Of a stretch of DNA of 64,000 nt, positions 17,235 to 25,619 are shown piece by piece. Below the pieces are notes generated by a model. The model did no database searches. It was not told the origin of the DNA and saw only the letters and a program-made list of their open reading frames with translations. The first letter of the stretch is position 1; each line of letters opens with the position of its first letter. A program made the translations under genes and the position numbers. Source of the DNA: Balneola sp. EhC07 (GTDB lineage: Bacteria; Bacteroidota; Rhodothermia; Balneolales; Balneolaceae); assembly GCF_001650905.1 (NCBI RefSeq), contig NZ_LXYG01000014.1, positions 124,001 to 188,000 on the forward strand, given 5' to 3'.

Positions 17235-18644
17235 TTAAAGTATGTAATGGCTCAGATCTTTGTCTTTTACAAGATCTTCGAGTTGTTTGCTTACATAAGT
17301 TGGATCAATTGTGATCTCCCCGGAATTGATGTCATCCGGAACTGCAAACAGTAATTCATCAAATAATGAAGACATTATGGTATGCAAACGTCTGGCTCCG
17401 ATATTTTCTACCTGAGAGTTCACCACAGCTGCAATTCTGGCTAGTTCGAGAATGGCATCATCGGTAAATTCTATTTTTACGCCCTCTGTTTCCAGCATAG
17501 CTTCATACTGTTTGGTAAGTGCGTTCTTTGGTTGAGAAAGGATCTTTACAAAATCTTCTTCAGTTAGAGAATTCAGTTCCACGCGAATTGGGAAACGACC
17601 CTGAAGTTCGGGAATCATATCAGATGGTTTTGATACATGAAATGCACCTGAACCCACAAACAGAATATGATCAGTTTTCACAATTCCATGCTTAGTGTTA
17701 ACGGTACTTCCTTCAACGATCGGCAGAAGATCACGCTGAACACCCTGACGACTTACATCAGGTCCGCTTTTTCCTGCTCCGGTGGATGGCTCAGCAATTT
17801 TGTCGATCTCGTCAATAAATACAATCCCTTGCTTTTGAACTCTTTCCAGTGCTTCCTGAACCGCTGATTCATGATCGATCAGTTTTTCAGCTTCTTCTTC
17901 CAAAAGGGCTTCTCTTGCTTCGGATATAGGAAGTTTTCTCTTAGCTTTTTTGCCTTTACCGCCCATATTCCCCAGCATATCCTGAAGATTCATTCCCATC
18001 TCTTCCATTCCGCCCGGACCGAATACCTGCATCATTGGAGTTTTGGTATTTTTTACTTCGATCTCTATCTCACGATCTTCCAGTTCTCCGTTGCGAAGTT
18101 TTTCTCTGAAGCGCTCACGGGTTCTCATATTCAGTTCTTCGTCGCCGGCTTTAGCGGGATCAAAATCTGAATCAGAACTTCCTGATCCTGAATTAAAACC
18201 AACGCCTTTTTTGGTAACAGGAGGGATGAGGTTATCCAGGATTCTGTTCTCAACAGCTTGAGCTGCTTTTTCTTTAACGCGTTCCTGCATTTCAGCTTTT
18301 ACCATACTAACGGCAATATCGGTGAGGTCGCGGATCATAGATTCAACATCACGTCCTACATAACCAACTTCGGTAAACTTGGAAGCTTCCACTTTAACAA
18401 AGGGAGCCATCGCAAGTTTTGCCAGTCTGCGGGCGATCTCAGTTTTACCGACACCGGTAGGTCCGATCAATAAAATATTATTCGGAACTATCTCTTCTCT
18501 GATTTCTTCTCTGGAGTTTAATCTTCTCCAGCGGTTTCTTAGCGCAATTGCCACAGAACGCTTTGCAGCTTTTTGCCCGACGATATACTTATCAAGCTCT
18601 TTTACAATTTGTTGTGGCGTTAAATTCTTTTCTTCTAACATCAT
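17235..18644 (-). CDS. hslU: ATP-dependent protease ATPase subunit HslU
   Basis: 469 residues. Walker A GPTGVGKT is at 61-68, the HslU-specific I domain lies at ~110-250 (with a Met/Gly-rich GGMEEMGMNLQDMLGNMGGKG segment around 205), Walker B is IVFIDEIDKI, and sensor and arginine-finger regions (GARRLHTIM) follow. The C-terminal LSHYIL matches the tail that docks into HslV. The hexamer unfolds substrates for the HslV chamber. Its ATG follows the hslV stop with no intervening base (TAA then ATG ATG), so the two genes form an operon. Confidence 0.96.
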   Translation of the reverse strand: MMLEEKNLTPQQIVKELDKYIVGQKAAKRSVAIALRNRWRRLNSREEIREEIVPNNILLIGPTGVGKTEIARRLAKLAMAPFVKVEASKFTEVGYVGRDVESMIRDLTDIAVSMVKAEMQERVKEKAAQAVENRILDNLIPPVTKKGVGFNSGSGSSDSDFDPAKAGDEELNMRTRERFREKLRNGELEDREIEIEVKNTKTPMMQVFGPGGMEEMGMNLQDMLGNMGGKGKKAKRKLPISEAREALLEEEAEKLIDHESAVQEALERVQKQGIVFIDEIDKIAEPSTGAGKSGPDVSRQGVQRDLLPIVEGSTVNTKHGIVKTDHILFVGSGAFHVSKPSDMIPELQGRFPIRVELNSLTEEDFVKILSQPKNALTKQYEAMLETEGVKIEFTDDAILELARIAAVVNSQVENIGARRLHTIMSSLFDELLFAVPDDINSGEITIDPTYVSKQLEDLVKDKDLSHYIL

Positions 18645-19193
18645 TTAGTCCTCAATTTCTATGATCGACAAATTATGATTTGTATAGATGTCGATGTCTG
18701 CAGCAATATTCAGTGATTCTTCAACGATCTGCTTAGCAGTTAATTTCTTAGCATGTTTACTCATTGCTCGGGCTGCTGAAAGAGCGTATGAACCGCCACT
18801 TCCGATGGTGGCAATATTGTCATCAGGCTCAATTACATCACCCTGACCTGAGATAACCAAAGCATTCTCATTATTCATAACGATAAGTAATGCTTCCAGC
18901 TTTTGAAGGAATTTATCTTTTCTCCATTCCTTAGCCAGTTCAACAGCAGCACGCTGCATATTGCCGTTATATTCGTTTAGTTTTTCTTCGTACTTCTCAA
19001 AAAGGGTAAAGGCATCTGCTGTAGATCCGGCAAAACCGGCAAGAACTTTCCCTCCGTATAATTTTCTAACTTTCTTTACGGTAGATTTCATCACCGTTTT
19101 GTCCATGGTAGCTTGTCCGTCGCTACCCAATGCAGCTTTTCCATTGTGGATAACACCCACAACCGTTGTTGCATGTAATTTGAATGCACTCAT
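18645..19193 (-). CDS. hslV: ATP-dependent protease proteolytic subunit HslV
   Basis: 182 residues. The catalytic threonine is at the start of TTVVGV (residue 9), so an eight-residue propeptide (MSAFKLHA) must be removed; E. coli HslV loses only Met. [29 protein letters not shown] and the [13 protein letters not shown] segment are family hallmarks. The dodecamer forms the proteolytic chamber capped by HslU. First gene of the hslVU operon, with RNase E/G gene upstream on the same strand. Confidence 0.96.
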   Translation of the reverse strand: MSAFKLHATTVVGVIHNGKAALGSDGQATMDKTVMKSTVKKVRKLYGGKVLAGFAGSTADAFTLFEKYEEKLNEYNGNMQRAAVELAKEWRKDKFLQKLEALLIVMNNENALVISGQGDVIEPDDNIATIGSGGSYALSAARAMSKHAKKLTAKQIVEESLNIAADIDIYTNHNLSIIEIED

Positions 19194-19256
19194 TGTATAA
19201 AATTAAATTCAGTTTAGGCTAAGATCGGCAAAAACCAAGCCATCAAAATATCAGTA

Positions 19257-20990
19257 CTAATTTTGATGGGTATGGTTCTTTCTTCCATTCGAATTGGCAG
19301 AACTTCCTGACGTTCTGTTTCCGCTGTTTCGATGATTGCTTTTCTTTGTGATCTCCAGGTCTTCTTTACCTCGATCTATTTCCTCAACATATTCAACCTG
19401 TTGGAGTGCTTCATCAATCGAAGCTCCACGCATAACCACATCCGTAATATCTACGTCAGAACCGGATAGTGTTACCTTGAATCTGCTCAATGGAATGCTT
19501 TCATCAGCTACTAAGGTAATTTTGATGTGCAATTTTGACATCCATTTCCAGCGCTTGCTGAACATTCCCTTGTTGATGAGTGTCTTCATGTACGGATTTA
19601 CATACAGATCGACTGCACGATACTCAGAAGCATGCTTAAATTTACTTAACCAGCTTTCAATATCAGTAAGGATCGTGTCATCGCTGATCACATCACCACT
19701 TCCGCCACACATCGGGCAGACTTTAGACACGGAGTTGATCACACTTGGACGAATTCTCTGTCTTGTGATCTGCACCAATCCGAAATCACTCATTCCCAGC
19801 ATATTGGTTTTTGCAGGATCTTTTCGGAATTCTTTCTTTAGCTCGTCGTAGATCTTCTTACGATTTTTGTCGTCTCTCAGATCAATGAAATCTACCACGA
19901 TAATTCCACCGATGTCTCTGAGTCGAAGTTGTTTAGCGATTTCTCTGGCAGCGTCAAGATTGGTTTTAAGAGAATTGTCTTCTTGTCTTGCTTTAGCCGC
20001 ATACGGTCCTGAGTTCACATCCACTACATACATCGCTTCTGTCTGCTCAAAGATCAGGTAACCGCCCGACTTCATTCTCACTCTTGGGTTGAAGATAGAG
20101 TTGATGTCCTCAGCAATTCCCATTTGGTCGAAAATATGCTTTTTGCCTTTATACTGATGTACGTTTTGAGCCATCTCAGGAGCAATCTGACCAACATAAG
20201 ATTTAAGCTGACGATACATTTTTGGGTCGTCAACCAATACGCGCTCGTAGTTCTTAGCAAAAAGATCGCGGATCAGGCTTTCTGTCATGTCCAGATCTCT
20301 GTGCAGGAGAGAAGGTGGTTTAGCAGTTTCAAGCTTGTCTAAGATCTTTTCCCATTTCCTTAAAACATCACGAAGATCATCTTCAATAGCTTTTTCGTCC
20401 TGGCCCTGAGCAACTGTTCTTACGATAACGCCGAAACCATCCGGCACCATATCACCAAGAACATTTTTTAAACGACGACGCTCTTTGTAATTAGAAATTT
20501 TCTTAGAAACAGCGATGTAATCACCCATCGGGATCAACACTAAAAAGCGTCCTGCAATGGTGATATCGGTAGAAATTCTTGGTCCTTTGGAGCCAATCGG
20601 TTCTTTAACGATCTGAACCAATAGTTTTTGACCATTTCTTAAGATCTTTCCGGCGAGTGCTTGTTTCTGATGATTAGCAAGTTTCTCTTTGTTCTTCAGA
20701 TCCGGCTTTGCATGACTCGGAATAGCATTTTTGCCATTAAGCATAGCAATGTATTCATCTAAATGGTCGCCTGCATCAGAGAAGTGCAGGAAAGCGTCTT
20801 TAGGAGTTCCCATATCGATGAAAGCAGCTTTGATACCGCTCATCACTTTATGGACTTTAGCTACATGAATATTACCAACTGTACGCTGGTTCTCTTCGGA
20901 TTGGATGAATAATTGAGCGAGCTCTCCGTCTTCGAGCAACGCAATCCGAGCTTGATCCTCGGTGGAATGAATTATGATTTGATTCTTCAT
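19257..20990 (-). CDS. rng: Ribonuclease E/G family endoribonuclease
   Basis: 577 residues from the chosen ATG at 20990 (MKNQIIIHST, matching the usual N-terminus; an in-frame codon 33 bp upstream is less likely). An S1 RNA-binding domain occupies about residues 35-130. The catalytic metal site is seen as YVVDVNSG and IIVVDFIDLRDD (two Asp), and the zinc-link is CPMCGGSG near residue 424. A basic, Asn/Ser-rich tail ends the protein. It lacks the long scaffold tail of E. coli RNase E and is RNase G-sized, with a small extension. It cleaves 5'-monophosphorylated RNA in rRNA maturation and decay. A ~430-bp gene-free leader precedes it. Confidence 0.93.
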   Translation of the reverse strand: MKNQIIIHSTEDQARIALLEDGELAQLFIQSEENQRTVGNIHVAKVHKVMSGIKAAFIDMGTPKDAFLHFSDAGDHLDEYIAMLNGKNAIPSHAKPDLKNKEKLANHQKQALAGKILRNGQKLLVQIVKEPIGSKGPRISTDITIAGRFLVLIPMGDYIAVSKKISNYKERRRLKNVLGDMVPDGFGVIVRTVAQGQDEKAIEDDLRDVLRKWEKILDKLETAKPPSLLHRDLDMTESLIRDLFAKNYERVLVDDPKMYRQLKSYVGQIAPEMAQNVHQYKGKKHIFDQMGIAEDINSIFNPRVRMKSGGYLIFEQTEAMYVVDVNSGPYAAKARQEDNSLKTNLDAAREIAKQLRLRDIGGIIVVDFIDLRDDKNRKKIYDELKKEFRKDPAKTNMLGMSDFGLVQITRQRIRPSVINSVSKVCPMCGGSGDVISDDTILTDIESWLSKFKHASEYRAVDLYVNPYMKTLINKGMFSKRWKWMSKLHIKITLVADESIPLSRFKVTLSGSDVDITDVVMRGASIDEALQQVEYVEEIDRGKEDLEITKKSNHRNSGNRTSGSSANSNGRKNHTHQN

Positions 20991-21427
20991 TGAATTTCTT
21001 TTTTGAGCGGCCGTTAGCTGCAATACATGCTATCCACTGTCGAATTCTGAGTACTAACTCCGGATCGTAAAATGAGCGTATATAGGATGTTACCTGAAAA
21101 GGCAGCGCAGTAACATCGGCCTGATTATCTTGAAAATTTGTTTTTTTAGGGGCTGATGGTTGTGAAATATCAGCGAAAAGTTTCTGCTTTATAAGTACAA
21201 AAATTGATGTGCAGAATAAAAGTAGATCGGTAGAAATAGCATCAAGAAGCATGTTTTTCTCTTCTTGTCCATTTTGTAATTGATATGTATTCAGTGCGTA
21301 GTGCAAAAAATAGTCTCTGTAAAAATCTTTTTATTTAACCGTCTTTATAAATACAAATATACGGCTGATTCCAATACTTTGAAATGATTAAATGATGTAA
21401 TTTTTTTTGGAGTGAGGCTAGGAGTTT
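20991..21427 (-). promoter_or_regulatory. Long leader/promoter region of the RNase E/G gene
   Basis: On the minus strand TATATTTG (21354-21361) fits the Bacteroidota -7 consensus TAnnTTTG, with a TTTC about 19 nt further upstream as a possible -33 element. Initiation there would give a ~350-nt untranslated leader. A reading frame (20872-21306) crosses this region but overlaps the enzyme gene and has unconvincing composition. Otherwise I see nothing in this gap. Confidence 0.35.
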
Positions 21428-21772
21428 TTAGAGTGCTGACCGATTGTTAATGGAAACATAGATCTGTTCTGACTCTTTAGAAATGTCTATCCAGCTTTCG
21501 TTGAGTTTTATCTGATCAGGCTCAAGTCTTTGTTTGATTAGTTTAAGAGTCTGATTCCGTAGCCCGGCTAATTCTTTTGAAGTTTCAGAAGTAATTAGGT
21601 TCTGATTAACAAATACTTCCAGGTTATTATCACAAAGAGCGGAATGGATATCTATGTCTAGCTCATCATAAACTCGAAAACCAATTTCCTTTTCAGACTC
21701 TATTTCTAAAACTGAAGAAAGGCTTCTTAAGGTTTCAATTAGCCAACTAAATTTTTCTGTTACAGAAAGCAT
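21428..21772 (-). CDS. Hypothetical protein
   Basis: 114 residues, soluble, acidic N-terminal half (EIESEKEIGFRVYDELDID) and a helical C-terminal half. It has no signal peptide, membrane segment or recognised motif. The codon usage looks ordinary. It follows the orphan gene at 21831 on the same strand with ~60 bp between them, so the two may be co-transcribed. Function not inferable. Confidence 0.55.
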   Translation of the reverse strand: MLSVTEKFSWLIETLRSLSSVLEIESEKEIGFRVYDELDIDIHSALCDNNLEVFVNQNLITSETSKELAGLRNQTLKLIKQRLEPDQIKLNESWIDISKESEQIYVSINNRSAL

Positions 21773-21830
21773 TCTTGGATTAGTGATTTTTTAAATGACG
21801 AGTAGAAAGCGATTCTTAGGCACGTAGCAA

Positions 21831-22655
21831 TTATTTAATGATTTGAAGATATTCCTTGATTGTAACTTCAGAATAAAATGTTCTTATTCCATCAAAATAT
21901 TCATAGTTGTGCTTGCTCAACTCTTCACGAAATGAATTGAATAAGCGATAGATAAGTGGATGGGATTGGTCTTTTGTCAGATTTAAAACTATCTGTTGAA
22001 ATTCCGGAAGCATTTCTCCTTTGCTAGAATTATCTGGGTTGATCTTATAAATACGAGTATTATCTAAACCATTCATAAATAAGCGTGTATAGTATTTAAA
22101 ATGGTATAAATTTTTCTGAATTAAATCTGGATGTTGTGCGGAAAGTAAAGAAGTCTCCCATTTTTTTAATCTGTCAACTAAAATGGAGTAGTCACCAACA
22201 TATCCTTCTCCAATATCTTTTTCAGTTAACAGCAGATCAACGTAGCTATTTAAAGGTTTTGAATTTGAATTAGCAAAGTACTTTTTATAGATATCCGGAG
22301 AATAAGAAACATACATTTCTTCAGTTGATGATAATACGAGTGCTAATCCTGCGCTTCTGAGCGAATCAGCATATTTTTTGCTCTTAGTTGAATATTTATC
22401 TCTGTAATAACTTGGGACGTAATGATTATAAAAATGATCGGTTTGTGCATCAGAATATCTCTTATAGAATTTATCGAAAATCAAGAAAATTGAAAGCTGT
22501 TGCTCTGAAGATTGACATTGAGTATTCATTAAGGAATTAGTTAATGCGATAACTTCCTGACCTGACTCCAATGAGTGAAGAGGAATCTTCTCTAGTTCAT
22601 TTTGGTAAGACTCAATCGGACAATTAAATAGTAAAAAAAGTAGAATAAGGTTCAT
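21831..22655 (-). CDS. Hypothetical exported (possibly lipo-) protein
   Basis: 274 residues from ATG 22655; a GTG 42 bp upstream would add 14 basic residues. The N-terminus MNLILLFLLFNCP is a short hydrophobic segment ending in Cys, which looks like a loose lipobox (Leu-Phe-Asn-Cys). The mature part is Tyr/Ser/Lys-rich and helical, with no repeat or enzymatic motif I recognise. It is flanked upstream by a dispersed repeat element and downstream by another orphan gene, the kind of setting where lineage-specific genes collect. Confidence 0.6.
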   Translation of the reverse strand: MNLILLFLLFNCPIESYQNELEKIPLHSLESGQEVIALTNSLMNTQCQSSEQQLSIFLIFDKFYKRYSDAQTDHFYNHYVPSYYRDKYSTKSKKYADSLRSAGLALVLSSTEEMYVSYSPDIYKKYFANSNSKPLNSYVDLLLTEKDIGEGYVGDYSILVDRLKKWETSLLSAQHPDLIQKNLYHFKYYTRLFMNGLDNTRIYKINPDNSSKGEMLPEFQQIVLNLTKDQSHPLIYRLFNSFREELSKHNYEYFDGIRTFYSEVTIKEYLQIIK

Positions 22656-22752
22656 TAGAAATATCGCGTGCTTAACGACCCGGCGTTTAAGCGGCACAGG
22701 TTCTCGGTTTTTATTTGAAGTAACTGAATAATTGTATTGGGTACAAGTGAGA

Positions 22753-23095
22753 ACCCATCCCTGTCCCTTCCCTTAAAAAAGGGAAGGGGACGTTGTAATT
22801 AAAATCTGAGTGGAGTTATAGAGTCTCCCTCCCTGATGTTAGGGAGGGAACAAGGGTGGGTCAGAGAATTGGCGAAGATTTAAATCTCCCTTCAAAAGGA
22901 GATCGATCGAACACTTGTATGAGATCAGAGAGATGTTGTGCAGTTTATGAACTCCGAACTTGCACAACGCCTATTTCTTGTCCCGAACGTCCAGTTCTGA
23001 GTGTGATAGTGAGGCTCTGCCTAGTTTTCTTCAATCTGTCATTAGAAGCTGGAGCTTCCGACTGGCGTTCCCAAGCTGAGCTTGGGAACGAGGTT
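22753..23095. repeat. Dispersed intergenic element, copy E1, with GTTCCCAAGCT palindrome
   Basis: 22753-22980 matches 25118-25345 over most of its length: CCCTTCCCTT/AAGGGAAGGG hairpin, TCCCTCCCT/AGGGAGGGA hairpin with ACAAGGGTGGGT, then TTAAATCTCCCTTCAAAAGG and an AGATGTTGTG segment. After it, CGTTCCCAAGCT (23066-23077) and AGCTTGGGAACG (23079-23090) form a 12-bp palindrome around one base. The gap 22656-23121 holds only these repeats. Confidence 0.75.
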
Positions 23096-23121
23096 AATAC
23101 CGAGATTCTTAGATACAAATT

Positions 23122-23412
23122 TCAATATGGCTTTTCGGGTAAGATTTGACTGGTATGCCAGATCGTTAGCATATAAATACAATCTGGTTTTATTTCATAA
23201 ACCAGCCTGTAATTTCCATGAATAAGCTCTTTGATTTCATCACGATTGAATTCAGGCACCATTCTGCCACTACCTGGTTGTGATCTTAGCTGTTCACAAT
23301 GATGGAAAATCTCTTCCGCTCACTTTATAGCTGTCGGAATGTGATCCAAAGCGATGTAATCCGTAAACTCCTCAACTCGAGTAAGAAAACGATCGGTAAA
23401 AATTACTTCCAT
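23122..23412 (-). pseudogene. ParE/RelE-type toxin gene broken by an in-frame TGA
   Basis: On the minus strand a frame of 97 codons begins with ATG (23412) and ends with TGA (23122-23124): MEVIFTDRFLTRVEEFTDYI ... then, after a stop, AEEIFHHCEQLRSQPGSGRM ... ELIHGNYRLVYEI ... IWHTSQILP. The only interruption is TGA at 23320-23322, in the place where related toxins usually have a Trp (I-K-W-A-E), so a single TGG to TGA change explains it. The C-terminal R-L-V-Y-E-I and H-T-S segments are typical of ParE/RelE ribosome- or gyrase-directed toxins. It overlaps the antitoxin gene by 10 bp. A sequencing error is the main alternative to true inactivation. Confidence 0.75.
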
Positions 23413-23687
23413 TTAGAAAGATGTTTTTCAATCCTTTCTTTAGCTTCATCCATGGTAAAGGTATTACCTTGCACAACTTGTTGTTTTGCTTCCAGTAAAT
23501 CTTCCAGCATTTCCATTCTTTCGGCAATGCGCTCGTATTCGGATACATCCATCAAAACAGCGGCACTTTTTCCATGTTGAGTTAAGACGATAGGTTGTTT
23601 GTCTTTCTTCAGGCGTTTTACAAAATCAGCAGACTTTTTACGAAACTCGGATAGTGGTTCGATATCTTTTGAAAGAGAAATATTCAT
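23403..23687 (-). CDS. Phd/YefM-family antitoxin
   Basis: 94 residues. The N-terminal MNISLSKDIEPLSEFRKKSADFV... IVLTQHGKSAAVLMDVSEYE is the Phd/YefM DNA-binding fold, and the charged helical C-terminus (LEDLLEAKQQVVQG...EAKERIEKHL) would wrap the toxin. The stop codon lies inside the start of the toxin frame, the usual antitoxin-first overlapping order. Phd/YefM proteins normally repress their own promoter; the short palindromic stretch ACATATAAAGT just upstream is a possible operator but is not convincing. With the toxin broken, this is a solitary antitoxin unless read-through occurs. Confidence 0.88.
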   Translation of the reverse strand: MNISLSKDIEPLSEFRKKSADFVKRLKKDKQPIVLTQHGKSAAVLMDVSEYERIAERMEMLEDLLEAKQQVVQGNTFTMDEAKERIEKHLSKWK

Positions 23688-23842
23688 ATAAGTACATATA
23701 AAGTTTTTTAAAGTACTATAAATATACCGAATTGAAAGAAAGTTACCAATGTAAGGTAGGTCGGGCTAAAATTAAGTGAATTAACAAGAGTTGTTACTTA
23801 AATGAAGAGGAAGCAGTAGCTTGGGATGGAGGATAAGGGTTT

Positions 23843-24928
23843 TTACTCTATTATTTCAGCCATTATTATTTTAGAATTCTTCCCATTACTGCTTCTACTC
23901 CCGAGAAGTGTAAATCTTCCATTAGGAGAAAAGTCTACAATTTGAGTATATATTTTATCATTACGAGGGAGGATTGTACGGTCTGTTCCATCACTACGAA
24001 TTAAACCAACTTCAGCAACAGAACAATATGGACAAACACCTTCCATTGCTGCTAAATAAAATGCGATTATTTTGCCGTCAGGTGTAGCACTTGTTGCGAC
24101 ATCAGGAATATTTGAGGAGACAACTGTTGTATCACTTCCATCTCGATTCATAGTTACTATTGCGTCTTCCGAAGAGGTGTCTGAGTATAAGATACGTTGT
24201 CCATTTGCTATGAAAGTAACTGGTATCTGATGAGAATCAACTTTCTCAGGATCATTATCTGCAGTAAGATTTTTTTGGTTATCGCCGGTTGAGTCCATAG
24301 TCCAAACATCTACTTCTCCCTCAGCTGAATGAAAAAAAAGGATTTTCTTTCCATCAGGAGAAAATCCAACCGCATTTGTGGAGAAATCTGTTAGTTGACG
24401 AATATTCGAACCGTCGACATCAACCATATTGATGCGCCAACCAAGCCCGTACCCTTTGAAAGTATTGAAAAGAATAGATTTGCCATCGGGTGAAAAGGAT
24501 ATGGGCTCGTTGTCGCCTACAACTAAATCATTGTCATCTATAGCATCAAAAACTTTGACAGAATTCAAATTTTGAATATCAACAATAAAAATATCCTTAC
24601 CCAATGTATACAATACCTTTAAACCATCTGGGGAGAAACTAATAGGTTTTCGAACTAGCCCATCCGGACCTGTTGTTAAACTACGAAAACCTGATCCATC
24701 AATTTTTATAATTGCTGGGTAGACACTTCCATTGGGTTCTGTAACACTTATTAAAATTTGATTTCCATTGGGAGAGAAGGCAATAGGAGTGACAGTTTGA
24801 GAGTTGTCACCTTCGAATACAGTATGTATTTTATAATCAATACTTTTAATTGAACTATCATGATTTGTTACATCACAACTTATTAAGGAAGTTAGTATCA
24901 ATAGAATTAAAAACCTGTGTCTTAACAT
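23843..24928 (-). CDS. TolB-like beta-propeller lipoprotein
   Basis: 361 residues from ATG 24928. The signal sequence ends with the lipobox LISC (Cys about residue 18), so it is probably a lipoprotein. The rest is a run of PD40/WD40-like repeats, each with an I-x-FSPDG(K/N)-x-(I/V)-L-F core, at least six of them (for example FSPNGNQIL, FSPDGLKVL, FSPDGKSIL, FSPDGKKIL, FIANGQRIL, FSPNGRFTL), predicting a six-bladed or seven-bladed propeller. Such proteins bind partners or ligands; TolB itself works with Pal. No tol-pal genes are nearby, so no specific role is assigned. Confidence 0.8.
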   Translation of the reverse strand: MLRHRFLILLILTSLISCDVTNHDSSIKSIDYKIHTVFEGDNSQTVTPIAFSPNGNQILISVTEPNGSVYPAIIKIDGSGFRSLTTGPDGLVRKPISFSPDGLKVLYTLGKDIFIVDIQNLNSVKVFDAIDDNDLVVGDNEPISFSPDGKSILFNTFKGYGLGWRINMVDVDGSNIRQLTDFSTNAVGFSPDGKKILFFHSAEGEVDVWTMDSTGDNQKNLTADNDPEKVDSHQIPVTFIANGQRILYSDTSSEDAIVTMNRDGSDTTVVSSNIPDVATSATPDGKIIAFYLAAMEGVCPYCSVAEVGLIRSDGTDRTILPRNDKIYTQIVDFSPNGRFTLLGSRSSNGKNSKIIMAEIIE

Positions 24929-25560
24929 TTGTTCACTCAATTATACACTATGAATCATGAGAATGATCATCTTAGAAGTAAGTTTTAACAGTATAAACTG
25001 ATATTATTTGCACAATATGTCAGTACAGAACTTCGAATAAATCAAAAAATTGTAAAAATCACGGTGCTTGTCTTTCAAAGATAGCAAAAGGGTGAACTAA
25101 AACAAGAACTAAGACGAACCCATCCCTGTCCCTTCCCTTAAACAAGGGAAGGGGACGTTGTAATTAAAATCTGAGTGGAGTTATGGAGTTTACATTCCTA
25201 AAGTTAGGGAGGGAATAAGGGTGGGTCAGAGAATTGGCGAAGATTTAAATCTCCCTTCAAAAGGAGACCGATCGAACACTTATATGAGATCAGAGAGATG
25301 TTGTGGAGTTTCTGAGCTAGTAAACCGCACAACATACTCCGTCCGCCATTCGGCGGGCACCTCCTTCAAAGGAGGATTATGAGAGCTAGAAATAAAATCA
25401 AAACCCTTCACCTTGGTTATACTTGAACAAAGATGTCATTAAAACTGATCAGATATAATGTTGCGGATCAGGCTTGTTCACGACAATAGCTCAGTTTTTT
25501 TTTTGGAGAAATGTCAAAGAAAAAAGGTCTGTCCAACTTCAGAAATTACTTAACTTCTAT
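24929..25560. repeat. Gene-free stretch with dispersed element copy E2
   Basis: 25118-25345 is the second copy of the element at 22753 (same two hairpins, same order, small substitutions; the second hairpin has partly decayed here, CATTCCTAAAGTTAGGGAGGG). Before it (24929-25117) nothing is recognised. After it a CCGCCATTCGGCGG hairpin (25340-25354) and an AT-rich stretch with a run of eleven T lead to the heptamer array. Confidence 0.65.
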
Positions 25561-25616
25561 TTGGATGTTGGATGTTGGATGTTGGATGTTGGATGTTGGA
25601 TGTTGGATGTTGGGTG
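25561..25616. repeat. Heptanucleotide tandem array (TTGGATG)n
   Basis: Seven perfect copies of TTGGATG (25561-25609) and an eighth, TTGGGTG, ending four bases before the stop codon (minus strand) of the RND permease at 25620. Related but non-tandem ACATCCAA/TTGGATGTT segments occur at 4880-4975 and 34350-34430. Confidence 0.95.
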
Positions 25617-25619
25617 TTC

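Noticed and set aside
20872-21306. 144-codon minus-strand frame overlapping the RNase E/G gene start
   Set aside because: Begins at a TTG, overlaps the enzyme by ~119 bp in another frame and has an Arg/Ser-rich, unconvincing C-terminus; more likely untranslated leader.
22856-23149. Plus-strand frame over the dispersed element and toxin remnant
   Set aside because: Runs through known repeat hairpins and antisense to the toxin frame; no family resemblance.
25561-25616. Possible CRISPR array
   Set aside because: Seven-base units without spacers are a microsatellite. No direct repeats of 24-40 bp with unique spacers were seen anywhere.
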